Below are positions 55,964 to 64,000 of a stretch of DNA of 64,000 nt, piece after piece. Numbering within the stretch: position 1 is the stretch's first letter; each line of letters opens with the position of its first letter. The DNA lies in contig NZ_JAATEN010000025.1 in the NCBI RefSeq assembly GCF_012034935.1, positions 1 through 64,000 of the forward strand. Direction: 5' to 3'. The position numbers and the translations under genes were made by a program. The notes under the pieces are model-generated. The model was not told where the DNA came from. It saw only the letters and a list, made by a program, of their open reading frames with translations, and did not search any database. Origin of the DNA: Streptomyces zingiberis. GTDB lineage: Bacteria > Actinomycetota > Actinomycetes > Streptomycetales > Streptomycetaceae.

Positions 55964-56506
55964 GTGAAGGTCGCTTTCCTCGTGGCCCCGGAAGGAGTCG
56001 AGCAGGTCGAGCTGACGGAGCCCTGGCAGGCGGTGAAGGACGCCGGCTGGACCCCGGAGCTGGTCTCCACCGACCCCGGCGAGATCCAGGGGTTCAACCA
56101 CCTGGACAAGGCCGACACCTTCCCGGTGGACAAGACGCTCGCGGACGCCTCCGCCGGTGACTACATCGGACTGGTCCTGCCGGGCGGCGTCGCCAACCCC
56201 GACTTCCTGCGCATGAAGCCGGACGCCGTGGCGTTCACCAAGAGCTTCTTCGACGCGGGCAAGCCGGTGGCCGCGATCTGCCACGCGCCGTGGACCCTGG
56301 TCGAGGCCGACGTGCTCCGGGGCCGGAAGCTCACCTCCTGGCCCAGCCTGGAGACCGACATCCGCAACGCGGGCGGCACCTGGGTCGACGAGCAGCTCCA
56401 GATCTGCACCGAGGGCCCCAACACGCTGATCACCAGCCGTAAGCCGGACGACCTCAAGGCGTTCAACCAGGGGTTCGTCGACGAGTTCCGCAAGGCGGCC
56501 GGCTGA
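55964..56506 (+). CDS. DJ-1/PfpI family protein
   Basis: 180 residues with the glutamine-amidotransferase-like fold. The nucleophile elbow AAICHAPW places Cys106 and His107 in the family's catalytic positions, and VLPGGVANPDFLR and LTSWPSLETDIRNAGG follow. Type I GATase-like PfpI/YhbO/DJ-1 proteins act as proteases or as glyoxalase III/deglycases. GTG start; GGAGAAAC upstream. Downstream of marR but a hairpin intervenes. Confidence 0.9.
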   Translation: MKVAFLVAPEGVEQVELTEPWQAVKDAGWTPELVSTDPGEIQGFNHLDKADTFPVDKTLADASAGDYIGLVLPGGVANPDFLRMKPDAVAFTKSFFDAGKPVAAICHAPWTLVEADVLRGRKLTSWPSLETDIRNAGGTWVDEQLQICTEGPNTLITSRKPDDLKAFNQGFVDEFRKAAG

Positions 56507-56758
56507 CGGGCACGGCATCCTCTCCCGGCGAGCCCGGGTGCCCCTCCCCGCCGGTACCGCCGTGGATCGCGCGCCGGGTCACCACCACCGAGGTGACCCG
56601 GCGCCGTCGTGCCCGGGAGGCCCGCGCCGCCCGACCGGGCACGTGTTCCCGTGGGGCGGGCCCGGTCTCCGTCCGGTCCTCGCACTGTTCGAGCCCTGTC
56701 CGGCCGCGTATGGCGCGGCTAGGCTGACCGGGTGACGTGGACCGGGAGGAGCAAGGGC

Positions 56759-56998
56759 ATGGCCGACACCCCCACACCCCGGGCGGGGTCCGGCCGGCCG
56801 AAGCCGCGGCCCGATCTCACGGATGCCACCTGGGAGTCCAGCAGTGAGGGCAGGGGCGATGTCCAGATCGCCTTCGTCGAGGGCTTCGTCGCCATGCGCG
56901 ACCGCCGTGACACCGACGGGCCCGCGCTCGTCTTCACCCCGGGGGAGTGGCGGGCTTTCGTCCTCGGCGCCCGGGACGGCGAGTTCGACCTGGGCTGA
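56759..56998 (+). CDS. DUF397 protein
   Basis: 79 residues ending in DLTDATWESSSEGRGDVQIAFVEGFVAMRD and GEWRAFVLGARDGEFDLG, the DUF397 signature. Such proteins usually sit beside a helix-turn-helix (DUF5753) partner; none is adjacent here. ATG at 56759 has GGGAGGAG upstream. GTG at 56732 is an alternative: TAGGCT ends exactly 6 nt before it, which would make that form leaderless, or place the transcript start there with a 27-nt leader. Confidence 0.82.
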   Translation: MADTPTPRAGSGRPKPRPDLTDATWESSSEGRGDVQIAFVEGFVAMRDRRDTDGPALVFTPGEWRAFVLGARDGEFDLG

Positions 56999-57182
56999 GG
57001 GCCCGGAGACCCGGTGCTTCCGGCTGCGTGATTCCCGCCGGCCGGGCCGGCGGATCCGTTCTCCCCGTGACATCACCACCGGCGAACATCCGTCACTCGG
57101 CTTCCGCCGTCGCCGGCCGGCGCGTGGAGGGACGGTCCGCCGCCCGTCCGGCCCGCCCCCGCTCGGCGTGCGAGCGCGCCGC

Positions 57183-58004
57183 TCACACCAGCACCACGCA
57201 CCCCCGCCGCTCCAGCACCGCCACCACGGGATCGCCCACGGCCACCCCGGTCCAGCGCAGGTCCAGCTTCTCCAGGGACGGCATCCGGCCGAGCCAGTCC
57301 GGCAGGACGCGTACCGGGTTGGCGCGCAGATCGAGATGGCGCAGGAGCGGCAGCGCGGCCATCGCGTCCGGCAGGGCCGCCACCTGGTTCTCCCGCAGCT
57401 CCAGATGGCGCAGTTCGGTGAGCGCGCCGAGGGAGGAGGGCAGGGCGGTCAGGCGGTTGCCGCCGAGCCACAGCTCGCGCAGGTCCCGCAGGGACCCGGT
57501 CGAGGCGGGCAGGGCCGTGAGCCGGCAGTCCCGCACCCGCAGCTCCACCAGGCCCCGCATCGCGCCCAGATCCCCCGGGAGCGCGACGAGCGGATTCTCG
57601 CCCACGTTGAGATAACGGAGCGCGGCCAGCCGGGTCAGGGAGCGCGGCAGCGCCGTCAGCCGGTTGGCGTGGAGGTAGAGGCAGCGGGTCAGGCCCGTCA
57701 GCTCCCCCAGTTCCTCGGGCAGCGCGGTGAGGGCGTTGTGGCCGAGGTCCAGCGTGTGCAGCCGCCGCAGCCGGCCGACGCGCGGGGAGAGCGACGTCAG
57801 CCCGTTCTCGGCGAGGATCAGCGCCCGAAGATCCGTGCGGTCCCACACCCCGGCGGGGACGGAACCCAGGTCGCGCCGCCACAGGTTGAGCGTGCCCGGC
57901 GGGGCCGGCCCGTCGTACGCGCCACCCGGGCGGGCGGGCAGACCCCGTGGGACGGCGGACGGCCAACGGGGGCTGCCGTCGGAGGGCGGGTCGGTCAGGG
58001 CCAC
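57183..58004 (-). CDS. leucine-rich repeat protein
   Basis: 273 residues with about nine LRRs of 23 residues (residues 50-255) of the form LxxLxLxxNxLTALPxxLGxL, e.g. LRALILAENGLTSLSPRVG and LHTLDLGHNALTALPEELG. The consensus is bacterial/typical SDS22-like. No signal peptide or transmembrane helix, so it is likely cytosolic and used for binding. GTG at 58004 has GGAAGGAG upstream. Convergent with DUF397. Confidence 0.82.
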   Translation of the reverse strand: MALTDPPSDGSPRWPSAVPRGLPARPGGAYDGPAPPGTLNLWRRDLGSVPAGVWDRTDLRALILAENGLTSLSPRVGRLRRLHTLDLGHNALTALPEELGELTGLTRCLYLHANRLTALPRSLTRLAALRYLNVGENPLVALPGDLGAMRGLVELRVRDCRLTALPASTGSLRDLRELWLGGNRLTALPSSLGALTELRHLELRENQVAALPDAMAALPLLRHLDLRANPVRVLPDWLGRMPSLEKLDLRWTGVAVGDPVVAVLERRGCVVLV

Positions 58005-58276
58005 GGCAACTCCTTCCCGCTGCCGCCGGTCCGGCGGCGGTGCACGGCGCGGGGGCAGGGCCGGGCCCGGTCGTCCCCTCGCCGGCGGCGGCCCGCGCCG
58101 ACCGCCCGCGGCGCCGGACACGCCGGCGCCCGCCCCGGGGCCGTCGGTACCGGGGCGCGCTCCGGCCGCGCCGGTGATGGGTGCCAGGCGGGCGGCCGGC
58201 CCACCGGACCGAAGGAGGGCAGCTCGGCCGCGAACGTTTCCGCCCCGCAGAGGAGTTTCCGCATCGACGCGGTCAC
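57995..58276 (-). CDS. possible small ORF coupled to the LRR gene
   Basis: GTG at 58276 with GAGAGGGG 7 nt upstream encodes 93 residues starting VTASMRKLLCGAETFAAELP; its stop (57995-57997) lies 10 nt inside the LRR start. The first 25 residues look coding-like, the remainder is low-complexity. Unknown function. Confidence 0.3.
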   Translation of the reverse strand: MTASMRKLLCGAETFAAELPSFGPVGRPPAWHPSPARPERAPVPTAPGRAPACPAPRAVGAGRRRRGDDRARPCPRAVHRRRTGGSGKELPWP

Positions 58277-58880
58277 CGCATCCCCTCTCTGTACCGGACA
58301 CCCCCGCTCGACACGGACCTTGGCACGAGTTCCCCGGGCGATCAACCGGCGCGGCGCCATGTCCGCCACCACGGACGGAACCGGTTCCGGGCTCGCTCGG
58401 AAAGCCTCTCGAACGCGTCCGGTTTCCGGGCGCGGGTATCCGCTCGACGGAGTGGGGTGGGGCGGTTCAGGGCCACGGGCCCGTGGCACAGGGGGTCGCG
58501 GGGAGGGCGCGAGTCCGGCGAGGTCCCGGCCCGGTGCCGGGCAGCGGTCCCGTCCCGCCGTCCCGGCCCGCGCCCCGGCCGGTGGGAACACCGTCCCCCG
58601 CGGCCCGGACGCCGCCAGGGCTGTGCTGCGGCCGTCCGATACCGCGCGGTCCGGGCGGCGGGCGGACCCCCGTGCGGGGGCGTGCCGTTCGGCGGCTCCG
58701 CGGAGGTCCTGCCGGGAGGCGCGCGCCGGTCGTACCCGCGACGGCGACGAGGGCGGCCCGGGCGCTCAGCCCCTCCGCCTCGCCCCTCCGCCGTGACGGC
58801 GCCGTTCCGGTGGCCGGGCGCGTGCGGGGACGGGACGGAGGCCCGTGCCGGGCGGGGGCGTGGCCCCGTACCATGGCCGC
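58277..58880. other. intergenic, no gene recognised
   Basis: About 600 nt before the hypothetical gene, with no supported coding region or clear hairpin. The final 12 nt hold the TACCAT element. Confidence 0.4.
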
Positions 58881-59378
58881 ATGTCGTTCCTCCGCCGCCG
58901 CAGCGCAGCCACGCCCACCGGGCCGGATTTCGACGTCCTCGCGATGGATCCGGGTGACTGGCCCGGGAACCTGGGCGCCGGGCTGCTGCCCGCGCCGGAC
59001 GGCACCTGCCAGGGCGTCTTCCTCCGTTATGACCTCTTCGGCGGCCGGGGCCCGGCCATGATCATCGGCAATCTGCCCGAGGGATCGCCCGCCCGCGAGA
59101 CGGAGGATGACGTTCCGTTCGAGGTGGTCCAGCTTCTCGCCGCGCTCGGGGACGAGGAGCCGGTCACGGTCACGGAGACCGAGGACACCCCGGTCATGCT
59201 CGACGACAACCTTCTCATCGTGCGCCGTCTCAAGTTCTCCGAAAGCCGTGTCTCCTGCACCCAGTTCGACCGCAGCGACGGTGTGCTCGTCACCATCGCG
59301 AGCTGGGACCGGCCCATCACGGACGACCTCTACCGGTTGCTCAAGCCGCTGCCGGCGGACATGTTCCGGACCGACTGA
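58881..59378 (+). CDS. conserved-looking hypothetical protein
   Basis: 165 residues, no family recognised. Mixed composition with ordinary codon use: FDVLAMDPGDWPGNLGAGLLP, YDLFGGRGPAMIIGNLPEG, DDNLLIVRRLKFSESRVSC. It looks cytosolic and globular. TACCAT ends 6 nt before the ATG, indicating a leaderless transcript. A hairpin follows 32 nt after the stop. Confidence 0.65.
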   Translation: MSFLRRRSAATPTGPDFDVLAMDPGDWPGNLGAGLLPAPDGTCQGVFLRYDLFGGRGPAMIIGNLPEGSPARETEDDVPFEVVQLLAALGDEEPVTVTETEDTPVMLDDNLLIVRRLKFSESRVSCTQFDRSDGVLVTIASWDRPITDDLYRLLKPLPADMFRTD

Positions 59379-59410
59379 CACCTGCGGCGTCTCGGGGACA
59401 ACGGCGCGCC

Positions 59411-59438
59411 TCCGCCCCCGCCGTCCGGCGGGGGCGGA
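59411..59438 (+). terminator. terminator after the hypothetical gene
   Basis: TCCGCCCCCGCC (59411-59422) pairs with GGCGGGGGCGGA (59427-59438) with a GTCC loop. Confidence 0.8.
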
Positions 59439-59687
59439 AGCGTGTCCCACCGGACCCCGCACTCCTGGCCCGGATGCCACTCCCCGGGGCCTACGGGAGG
59501 ATGCGTCCCCGGCCCTGTCCCTCTGGGATCATCCCGGCCGGAGCGCTCCGGCCGCGCCTCCCGCGCGTTTCCGTCCGCCGAAGGCGCGCGGGCCGTCAGC
59601 TCCCGCTGCCGCCGGTCGGCGGTGGTGACGTCCCGCGCCCCGCCGGCCGTCCGCGGAGGGCCTGCGGGGCGCGGGCCCTCCGTCACC

Positions 59688-59767
59688 GTCAGGACACCGA
59701 CGGACGGAGTCCTGACGATCACGGCCGTCGACGCCGGGCCGGGAATCCCCGGCCCGGCGTCGACGGC
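59688..59767. terminator. tandem hairpins between convergent genes
   Basis: GTCAGGAC (59688-59695) pairs with GTCCTGAC (59709-59716). Directly after, 59724-59743 pairs perfectly with 59748-59767: a 20-bp stem and 4-nt loop (AATC). Probably terminates the phosphotransferase gene on the minus strand. The surrounding 59439-59892 has no supported gene. Confidence 0.75.
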
Positions 59768-59892
59768 GACGGAACATCTGAGACGCCGCGGGGCGCCACG
59801 CACGACCCCGGCGCCCTGGCCGGTCCGTCAACCCGGCCCCGCCGTACGGGACGCGCCGCACCCCCGGGCGGGCACGCCCCGTACGGCTCCCC

Positions 59893-61026
59893 TCAGCGGG
59901 TGTCCACCGCTGCGCGGACCGCCCGCCGGGCCATGCCGCAGTCGTCGTGAAGACGCCGCAGTAACAACCGCTGGGCCTCGCCGGTGGAGCCCCCGGCCAC
60001 GGGCTGCACCGGTGGCGCCGGCTCCCGCATCACCCGCTGGACCGCCATTTCGTAGCGGCGGATCTCCCGGGTGAGCACCAGCATCAGATTGACCAGGAAG
60101 GCGTCGCGCGCGGCAGGCCCGGCCGCCTGCGCCAGCCGGCTGATCCGCCGGCGGGCGGCGGGTGTCTCCCCGAGGATCACCCAGAGGGTGGCCAGGTCGT
60201 ACCCGGGCAGGTACCAGCCGGCACGGTCCCAGTCGAGCAGCACCGGCCCGGCCGGGGTGAGCAGGACGTTGGAGAGCAGCGCGTCACCGTGGCAGAACTG
60301 TCCCCGGTGCTGCCCGCCACCGGACTGTGCCAGGCCGCGCAGCAGCTTCCGCAGATCCGCGGTGTCCCGGTCGGTGAGCAACCCCAGTTCGTGGAACCGG
60401 TACAGCCGCTCCGCGTAGTCCAGCGGGACGCCGAACAGGCCCGGGGGCGGCCGCCACTGGTTGATCCGGCACACCGCCTGCACCGCCGCCTTGACGTCGG
60501 CGCGCGGCAGCGGATCCACCGGATGCCGCTGCAAGGCCGCTGCCCGGCCCGCCAGACGCTCTACCACCAGCGTGCAGTTGTCCGGGTCCGCCGCGACCAG
60601 CCGGGGCACCCGCACCGGCGGGCGGTGCCGGACGAACGCACGGTAGGCCGCTATCTCCCGGCGCGCCCGCTCCGTCCCGGCCGGGGAGTCGTCCAGCAGG
60701 CACTTGGCCACCGCCGTGGTACGCCCCGTGGTGCCGACCAGGAGCACGGAACGCCCGCTGCGGCGGAGCACCTGCACGGGGTGGAACTCCGGGCAGACGC
60801 GGTGCACGGCGGCGACGGCCGCGCGCAGTTGCGCGCCCTGCGGGCCGGACAGGTCGATTCTCCCGCTGACGGTCTGGCCGGCCCGGCCTGCCGCGCGCTG
60901 CTGCCGGCCGCCGCCCAGCGGGCCGGCCCCGGCCGGGTTGGCCCCGGCCCCGGGGTACGGCCGGCCGCCGGCCGACGGGAGATACGACAGGGGCGGGGCG
61001 GACACGGATGACGGCGCTGCGTACAT
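59893..61026 (-). CDS. aminoglycoside phosphotransferase-fold kinase
   Basis: 377 residues. The kinase-like C-terminal domain has HGDALLSNVLL (catalytic Asp248 region) and LLDWDRAGWYLPGYD (Mg-binding Asp265/267), as in APH and choline kinases. The N-terminal 60 residues are Pro/Gly-rich and disordered. ATG at 61026; GAAGGGAT upstream. It is divergent from nsdB. An antibiotic-resistance role cannot be inferred from the fold; many such proteins phosphorylate small metabolites. Confidence 0.82.
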   Translation of the reverse strand: MYAAPSSVSAPPLSYLPSAGGRPYPGAGANPAGAGPLGGGRQQRAAGRAGQTVSGRIDLSGPQGAQLRAAVAAVHRVCPEFHPVQVLRRSGRSVLLVGTTGRTTAVAKCLLDDSPAGTERARREIAAYRAFVRHRPPVRVPRLVAADPDNCTLVVERLAGRAAALQRHPVDPLPRADVKAAVQAVCRINQWRPPPGLFGVPLDYAERLYRFHELGLLTDRDTADLRKLLRGLAQSGGGQHRGQFCHGDALLSNVLLTPAGPVLLDWDRAGWYLPGYDLATLWVILGETPAARRRISRLAQAAGPAARDAFLVNLMLVLTREIRRYEMAVQRVMREPAPPVQPVAGGSTGEAQRLLLRRLHDDCGMARRAVRAAVDTR

Positions 61027-61223
61027 GGGCGGTACGGATCCCTTCGTAGGCCGACGGGTTGCCTGGTGGTGCCGTGGTCTGGTGATGCGGTCGGTCGTGC
61101 GGCGCCGGGAACCCGGTGGCCCGGATGGTCCGGCGGAGCACGGGAACCCGGACGCGCCCGGGTGCGGAACGCCGTGGGTCCCCGTGAGCCGCCGTCCCGC
61201 CGGACGGCCGGACGGCTCGCGCC

Positions 61224-61288
61224 GCCCGCCCGGGCCGTTCCGCGTCCTGGGGAAAGGCCCGCCCGGGCCGTTCCGCGTCCTGGGGAAA
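61224..61288. repeat. 32-bp direct duplication in the divergent promoter region
   Basis: A 32-nt segment ending TCCTGGGGAAA is present twice (61224-61255 and 61257-61288) with 1 nt between, in the 420-nt gap between the phosphotransferase and nsdB genes. TTAGTGT at about 61411 could be a -10 for nsdB. Confidence 0.85.
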
Positions 61289-61446
61289 CGCGGTCCGGTC
61301 ACCGGGACGGGGTGGCGCTGTTCCTACCGGACACCCGGAGGCGGGTGGCACACCACGTGGCGGACCCTGGCGAAGCCTGGCGAATAGTCCCGGGGCGCCT
61401 GACGCGCCGTTAGTGTCGGGGCAGCCGAGGAACCTGGGGGCTCGAC

Positions 61447-62931
61447 GTGAGCAAGGAACCCAACGCCCGACTCGCGGACCTGTTCGGCCTCACCGGCTGG
61501 TCCAAGGGGGAACTCGCGAGGCTGGTCAACCGGCAGGCGGCGGCCACCGGCCACCCGCAGCTGGCGACCGACACCTCACGGGTCCGGCGGTGGATCGAGA
61601 CCGGCGAGGTGCCGCGCGATCCCGTCCCGGAGGTACTGGCGACCCTGTTCACCGAGCGTCTCGGCCGTGTCGTGACCATCGAGGATCTCGGCCTCGGCCG
61701 GCGCGGGCGCGCGGGCAGGAAACAGGAGCCCGGCGACGGGCTCCCCTGGGCGTCCGGGCGGACCGCCGAGGTCCTCACCGAATTCACGGGAATGGACCTC
61801 ATGCTCAACCGACGCGGCTTGGTGGGCGCGGGTGCCGCGCTCACCACAGGATCAACACTCGCCGTCGCACTCCGCGACTGGCTCCACACCGATGGACCCG
61901 GCCTTCCCCCCGGGGCGCCGCCCGGCCGCCCCGCGACGGCGGAGGCGGCCGGCTACGACCGGTTCGACGCCGCACCCGTGGGGGTGCAGGAGATCGAGGC
62001 GCTGGAGCGCTCCGTCGAGGTCTTCCGCGCCTGGGACGCCGCCCGCGGCGGCGGCCTGCGGCGCAAGGCCGTGGTGGGCCAGCTCAACGAGGTGGGCGGG
62101 ATGCTCGCCTACCGCCACCCCGAACACCTCCAGCGCCGGCTGTGGGGTGTCGCGGCCAACCTCGCGGTGCTCGCCGGCTGGATGTCGCACGACGTGGGCC
62201 TGGAGCCCACCGCGCAGAAGTACTTCGTCATCGCCGCCCACGCGGCCCGTGAGGGCGGCGACCGGCCACGGGCGGGAGAGGCGCTCTCCCGGGCCGCCCG
62301 GCAGATGGTGCACCTCGGCAAGCCCGACGAGGCGCTGGACCTGATGAACCTGGCCCGTTCCGGCTCCGGGGAGGAGACCCTGCCCCGCACCCGGGCCATG
62401 CTCCACACCATCGAGGCGTGGGCGCAGGCGTCCATGGGCCGCGGCCAGGCCATGCGCCGCACGCTGGGCGAGGCGGAGGACCTCTTCGCCTCCGACCGGG
62501 GGGACGTACCTCCGCCGAGCTGGATGCAGATGTTCGACGAAGCGGATCTGCACGGGATGCAGGCGCTGGCCTACCGCACCCTGGCGGAACACGACCCCTC
62601 GGCCGCGGCCGTCGCGCAGCGCCACGCGAAGGAGGCGCTGCGCCTGCGGGGCAAGGGCAACGAGCGGTCGCAGATCTTCGACTACATCTCGCTGGCCTCG
62701 GCCTGCTTCATCGCGGACGATCCCGAACAGGCCGACCGCTACGCCCGCCTGGCCCTGGTGAGCATAGGTGAGACGTCCTCGCACCGCACCTGGGACCGGC
62801 TCCGCGCGATGTACCGGCTGACGGGGCAGCACGCGGGCCACGCGGGCATCGCGGATCTCCGTGCGGAGATCCGCGAAGCGCTTCCCGGGGCGCCCTCGGG
62901 CGCGCGTACCAAGGGGGCGGCGGCCGTGTGA
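61447..62931 (+). CDS. nsdB: NsdB-like TPR regulator
   Basis: 494 residues. The N-terminal segment (NARLADLFGLTGWSKGELARLVN and VRRWIETGEVPRDPVPEVL) is a helix-turn-helix-like region, followed by GMDLMLNRRGLVGAGAALTTGS, and a TPR-rich C-terminal part with KAVVGQLNEVGGMLAYRHPEHL and VAANLAVLAGWMSHDVGLEPTAQKYF. This matches the Streptomyces family annotated NsdB, reported as affecting antibiotic production. GTG at 61447; GGGGGCT just upstream. Divergent from the phosphotransferase gene, a common arrangement in Streptomyces. Confidence 0.9.
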   Translation: MSKEPNARLADLFGLTGWSKGELARLVNRQAAATGHPQLATDTSRVRRWIETGEVPRDPVPEVLATLFTERLGRVVTIEDLGLGRRGRAGRKQEPGDGLPWASGRTAEVLTEFTGMDLMLNRRGLVGAGAALTTGSTLAVALRDWLHTDGPGLPPGAPPGRPATAEAAGYDRFDAAPVGVQEIEALERSVEVFRAWDAARGGGLRRKAVVGQLNEVGGMLAYRHPEHLQRRLWGVAANLAVLAGWMSHDVGLEPTAQKYFVIAAHAAREGGDRPRAGEALSRAARQMVHLGKPDEALDLMNLARSGSGEETLPRTRAMLHTIEAWAQASMGRGQAMRRTLGEAEDLFASDRGDVPPPSWMQMFDEADLHGMQALAYRTLAEHDPSAAAVAQRHAKEALRLRGKGNERSQIFDYISLASACFIADDPEQADRYARLALVSIGETSSHRTWDRLRAMYRLTGQHAGHAGIADLRAEIREALPGAPSGARTKGAAAV

Positions 62932-63032
62932 CGGACGGCCCCGCGCGCCGTCCGGCTCCCGGGGGTGGCCGCCGGTGAACCGATGCCCACGGCTCTCCCC
63001 GGGAGCGCCGGTGGCCGGAGGCTTCCGCGGGC

Positions 63033-64000
63033 CTACGGCGCCGGGTCGCCGTCCCCGACCCGGGCGACGAGCACGCAGGCGTCGTCCTCCCGCTCGGTGC
63101 CGCCGAACTCCTCCACGACGACGCGGACGCACTCCCGCGCGCTGCGCGCCGCGCAGAACCGGTGCGCCAGCCCCAGCAGCCGCCGGGCGCCGCCCGGCTC
63201 CCCGTCCGGGGAGCCGGTCAGCCCGGCGGCCCGGCGCGCGAGCCCGTCGGTGTGGAGGACGAGGACGTCCCCGGGAACCAGCGTCTCCCGGGCGGTGCCG
63301 TAGGCGGCCCCGGCGGTCGCCCCCAGGAGCACACCCTCCGGCCGCAGGAGGGGGCGGGCCGTCCCGCCGCGGAAGAGGAGCGGGGCGGGGTGCCCGGCCT
63401 GGGCCCACTCCAGGGAGCGGCTGCCGGGGTCGTAACGGCAGCACAGGGCGGAGCCGAGAGCCGGCTGGGCGGTGGTGTCCAGCAACTGGTTGAGATGTTC
63501 CATCAGTGGGCCCGGGGCCACCCCGGCCAGGGCCATGCCGCGCACCGCGCCGAGCAGCATCGCCATGGACGAGGTGGCGACGACGCCGTGCCCGGTGAGG
63601 TCGCCGACGCTCAGCAGCACCGCGCCGGAGGGCAGCGGCAGGGCGTCGTACCAGTCGCCGCCGACCAGGGCGCTGGTGGCGGAGGGCAGATAGTGGGCGG
63701 CGAGGTCCAGCGCGGTGCCCGCGGCGGGCATCAGCCGCAGGGCTTCGCGCCACGGGGGCAGCACCGCCTCCTGGAACTCCACGGCGATCCGGTGCTCGGC
63801 GCGCGCGATCCGGCGCTGGTACAGCAGCGCCTCGTGGGTCTCGCCCACCTCCCGCTCACTCCTGCGCAGCTCGGTCACGTCCCGCAGGACCGCCCACATG
63901 GCGGCGGTGCGGCCGTCGGCGCCGAGCACCGGGCGGCCCGTCACCTGCACGGCGCGCACCGCGCCGTCCGGGCGGAGCACCCGGATCTCACCGTCGATCG
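63033..64000 (-). CDS. SpoIIE/PP2C-type phosphatase with PAS domain (5' end outside window)
   Basis: The visible 322 residues run from a PAS-like end (VLRPDGAVRAVQVTGRPVLGADGRTAAMWAVLRDVTELRRSE) to a PP2C-like SpoIIE domain (VGGDWYDALPLPSGAVLLSVGDLTGHGVVA, LVLHTDGL, EDDACVLVARVG). The aspartates of the metal site are present. The gene begins beyond base 64000, so any N-terminal sensor is not seen. Probably a phosphatase for anti-sigma antagonists. Confidence 0.9.
   Translation of the reverse strand, partial: IDGEIRVLRPDGAVRAVQVTGRPVLGADGRTAAMWAVLRDVTELRRSEREVGETHEALLYQRRIARAEHRIAVEFQEAVLPPWREALRLMPAAGTALDLAAHYLPSATSALVGGDWYDALPLPSGAVLLSVGDLTGHGVVATSSMAMLLGAVRGMALAGVAPGPLMEHLNQLLDTTAQPALGSALCCRYDPGSRSLEWAQAGHPAPLLFRGGTARPLLRPEGVLLGATAGAAYGTARETLVPGDVLVLHTDGLARRAAGLTGSPDGEPGGARRLLGLAHRFCAARSARECVRVVVEEFGGTEREDDACVLVARVGDGDPAP

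Noticed and set aside
56732..58796. Long Arg/Pro-rich plus-strand frames across 56.8-58.8 kb
   Set aside because: They are shadows of the minus-strand LRR gene with no recognisable domains.
59893..61026. Aminoglycoside resistance gene
   Set aside because: The fold is shared by many small-molecule kinases and the neighbour is an NsdB-like gene; resistance is not supported.

Overview
The window is about 64 kb of very G+C-rich DNA with dense coding on both strands, frequent GTG (and two likely TTG) starts and almost exclusive G/C at third codon positions. The gene content points to a Streptomyces-type actinomycete chromosome: an NsdB-like TPR regulator, a DUF397 protein, SpoIIE/PP2C phosphatases with an RsbW-like ATPase, a fused SecDF, monomeric isocitrate dehydrogenase, a c-di-AMP (ydaO-type) riboswitch before a cell-wall lytic enzyme, and many secreted proteins. 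I see no rRNA, tRNA, CRISPR array, insertion sequence or prophage. It looks like chromosome with some accessory pieces, not an island. The genus is an inference.

Layout. 1-10.7 kb: HpnB-like glycosyltransferase (cut by the edge), glutamate-racemase-like and Nudix genes, a beta-hydroxybutyrate dehydrogenase / PucR-type regulator / MHS transporter group, then a TetR gene followed by an acyl-CoA dehydrogenase-SDR pair sharing a TAATG stop/start. 10.7-17.5 kb: small ORFs, secDF, a 17-bp tandem array, a SpoIIE phosphatase, and a riboswitch-controlled LysM-transglycosylase. 17.7-24 kb: isocitrate dehydrogenase, a two-component system, a peptidoglycan-binding membrane protein. 24.6-29.5 kb: DUF4956-VTC-CotH triad, then a tendamistat-like secreted protein and an I36-type inhibitor. 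29.8-34.5 kb: copper locus (CopC-CopD fusion, lipoprotein, His-rich membrane protein, YcnI). 35-40 kb: orphan dhaK, truncated ssuD, SfnB/DszC-like monooxygenase, cytochrome P450. 40.4-46.9 kb: Ala-rich protein, Hanks kinase fused to TPRs, FAD oxidoreductase with a His-Asp-Arg tract, anti-sigma-type ATPase. 47-56.5 kb: serine hydrolase, VOC protein, AraC/NmrA divergent pair, PPOX protein, aldo-keto reductase, SDR, GlcG-like remnant, MarR, DJ-1/PfpI. 56.7-64 kb: DUF397, leucine-rich repeat protein, a hypothetical gene, a kinase-fold phosphotransferase divergent from nsdB, and a second SpoIIE phosphatase cut by the right edge.

Themes. Cell-envelope functions recur (SecDF, LysM-SLT, PGBD, beta-lactamase-fold hydrolase, CotH). 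Signalling proteins are frequent. About six genes have a TANNNT hexamer ending 6-7 nt before the start codon, which suggests leaderless transcripts. Short tandem repeats are unusually common: 9-bp, 11-bp, 12-bp, 16-bp, 17-bp and 24-bp arrays, several touching stop codons or terminators. The best candidates for something undescribed are the DUF4956-VTC-CotH triad, the tendamistat-like protein lacking the WRY loop, the orphan dhaK bounded by a repeat array, and the repeat arrays themselves. All functions are inferred from motifs read by eye; no database search was run.
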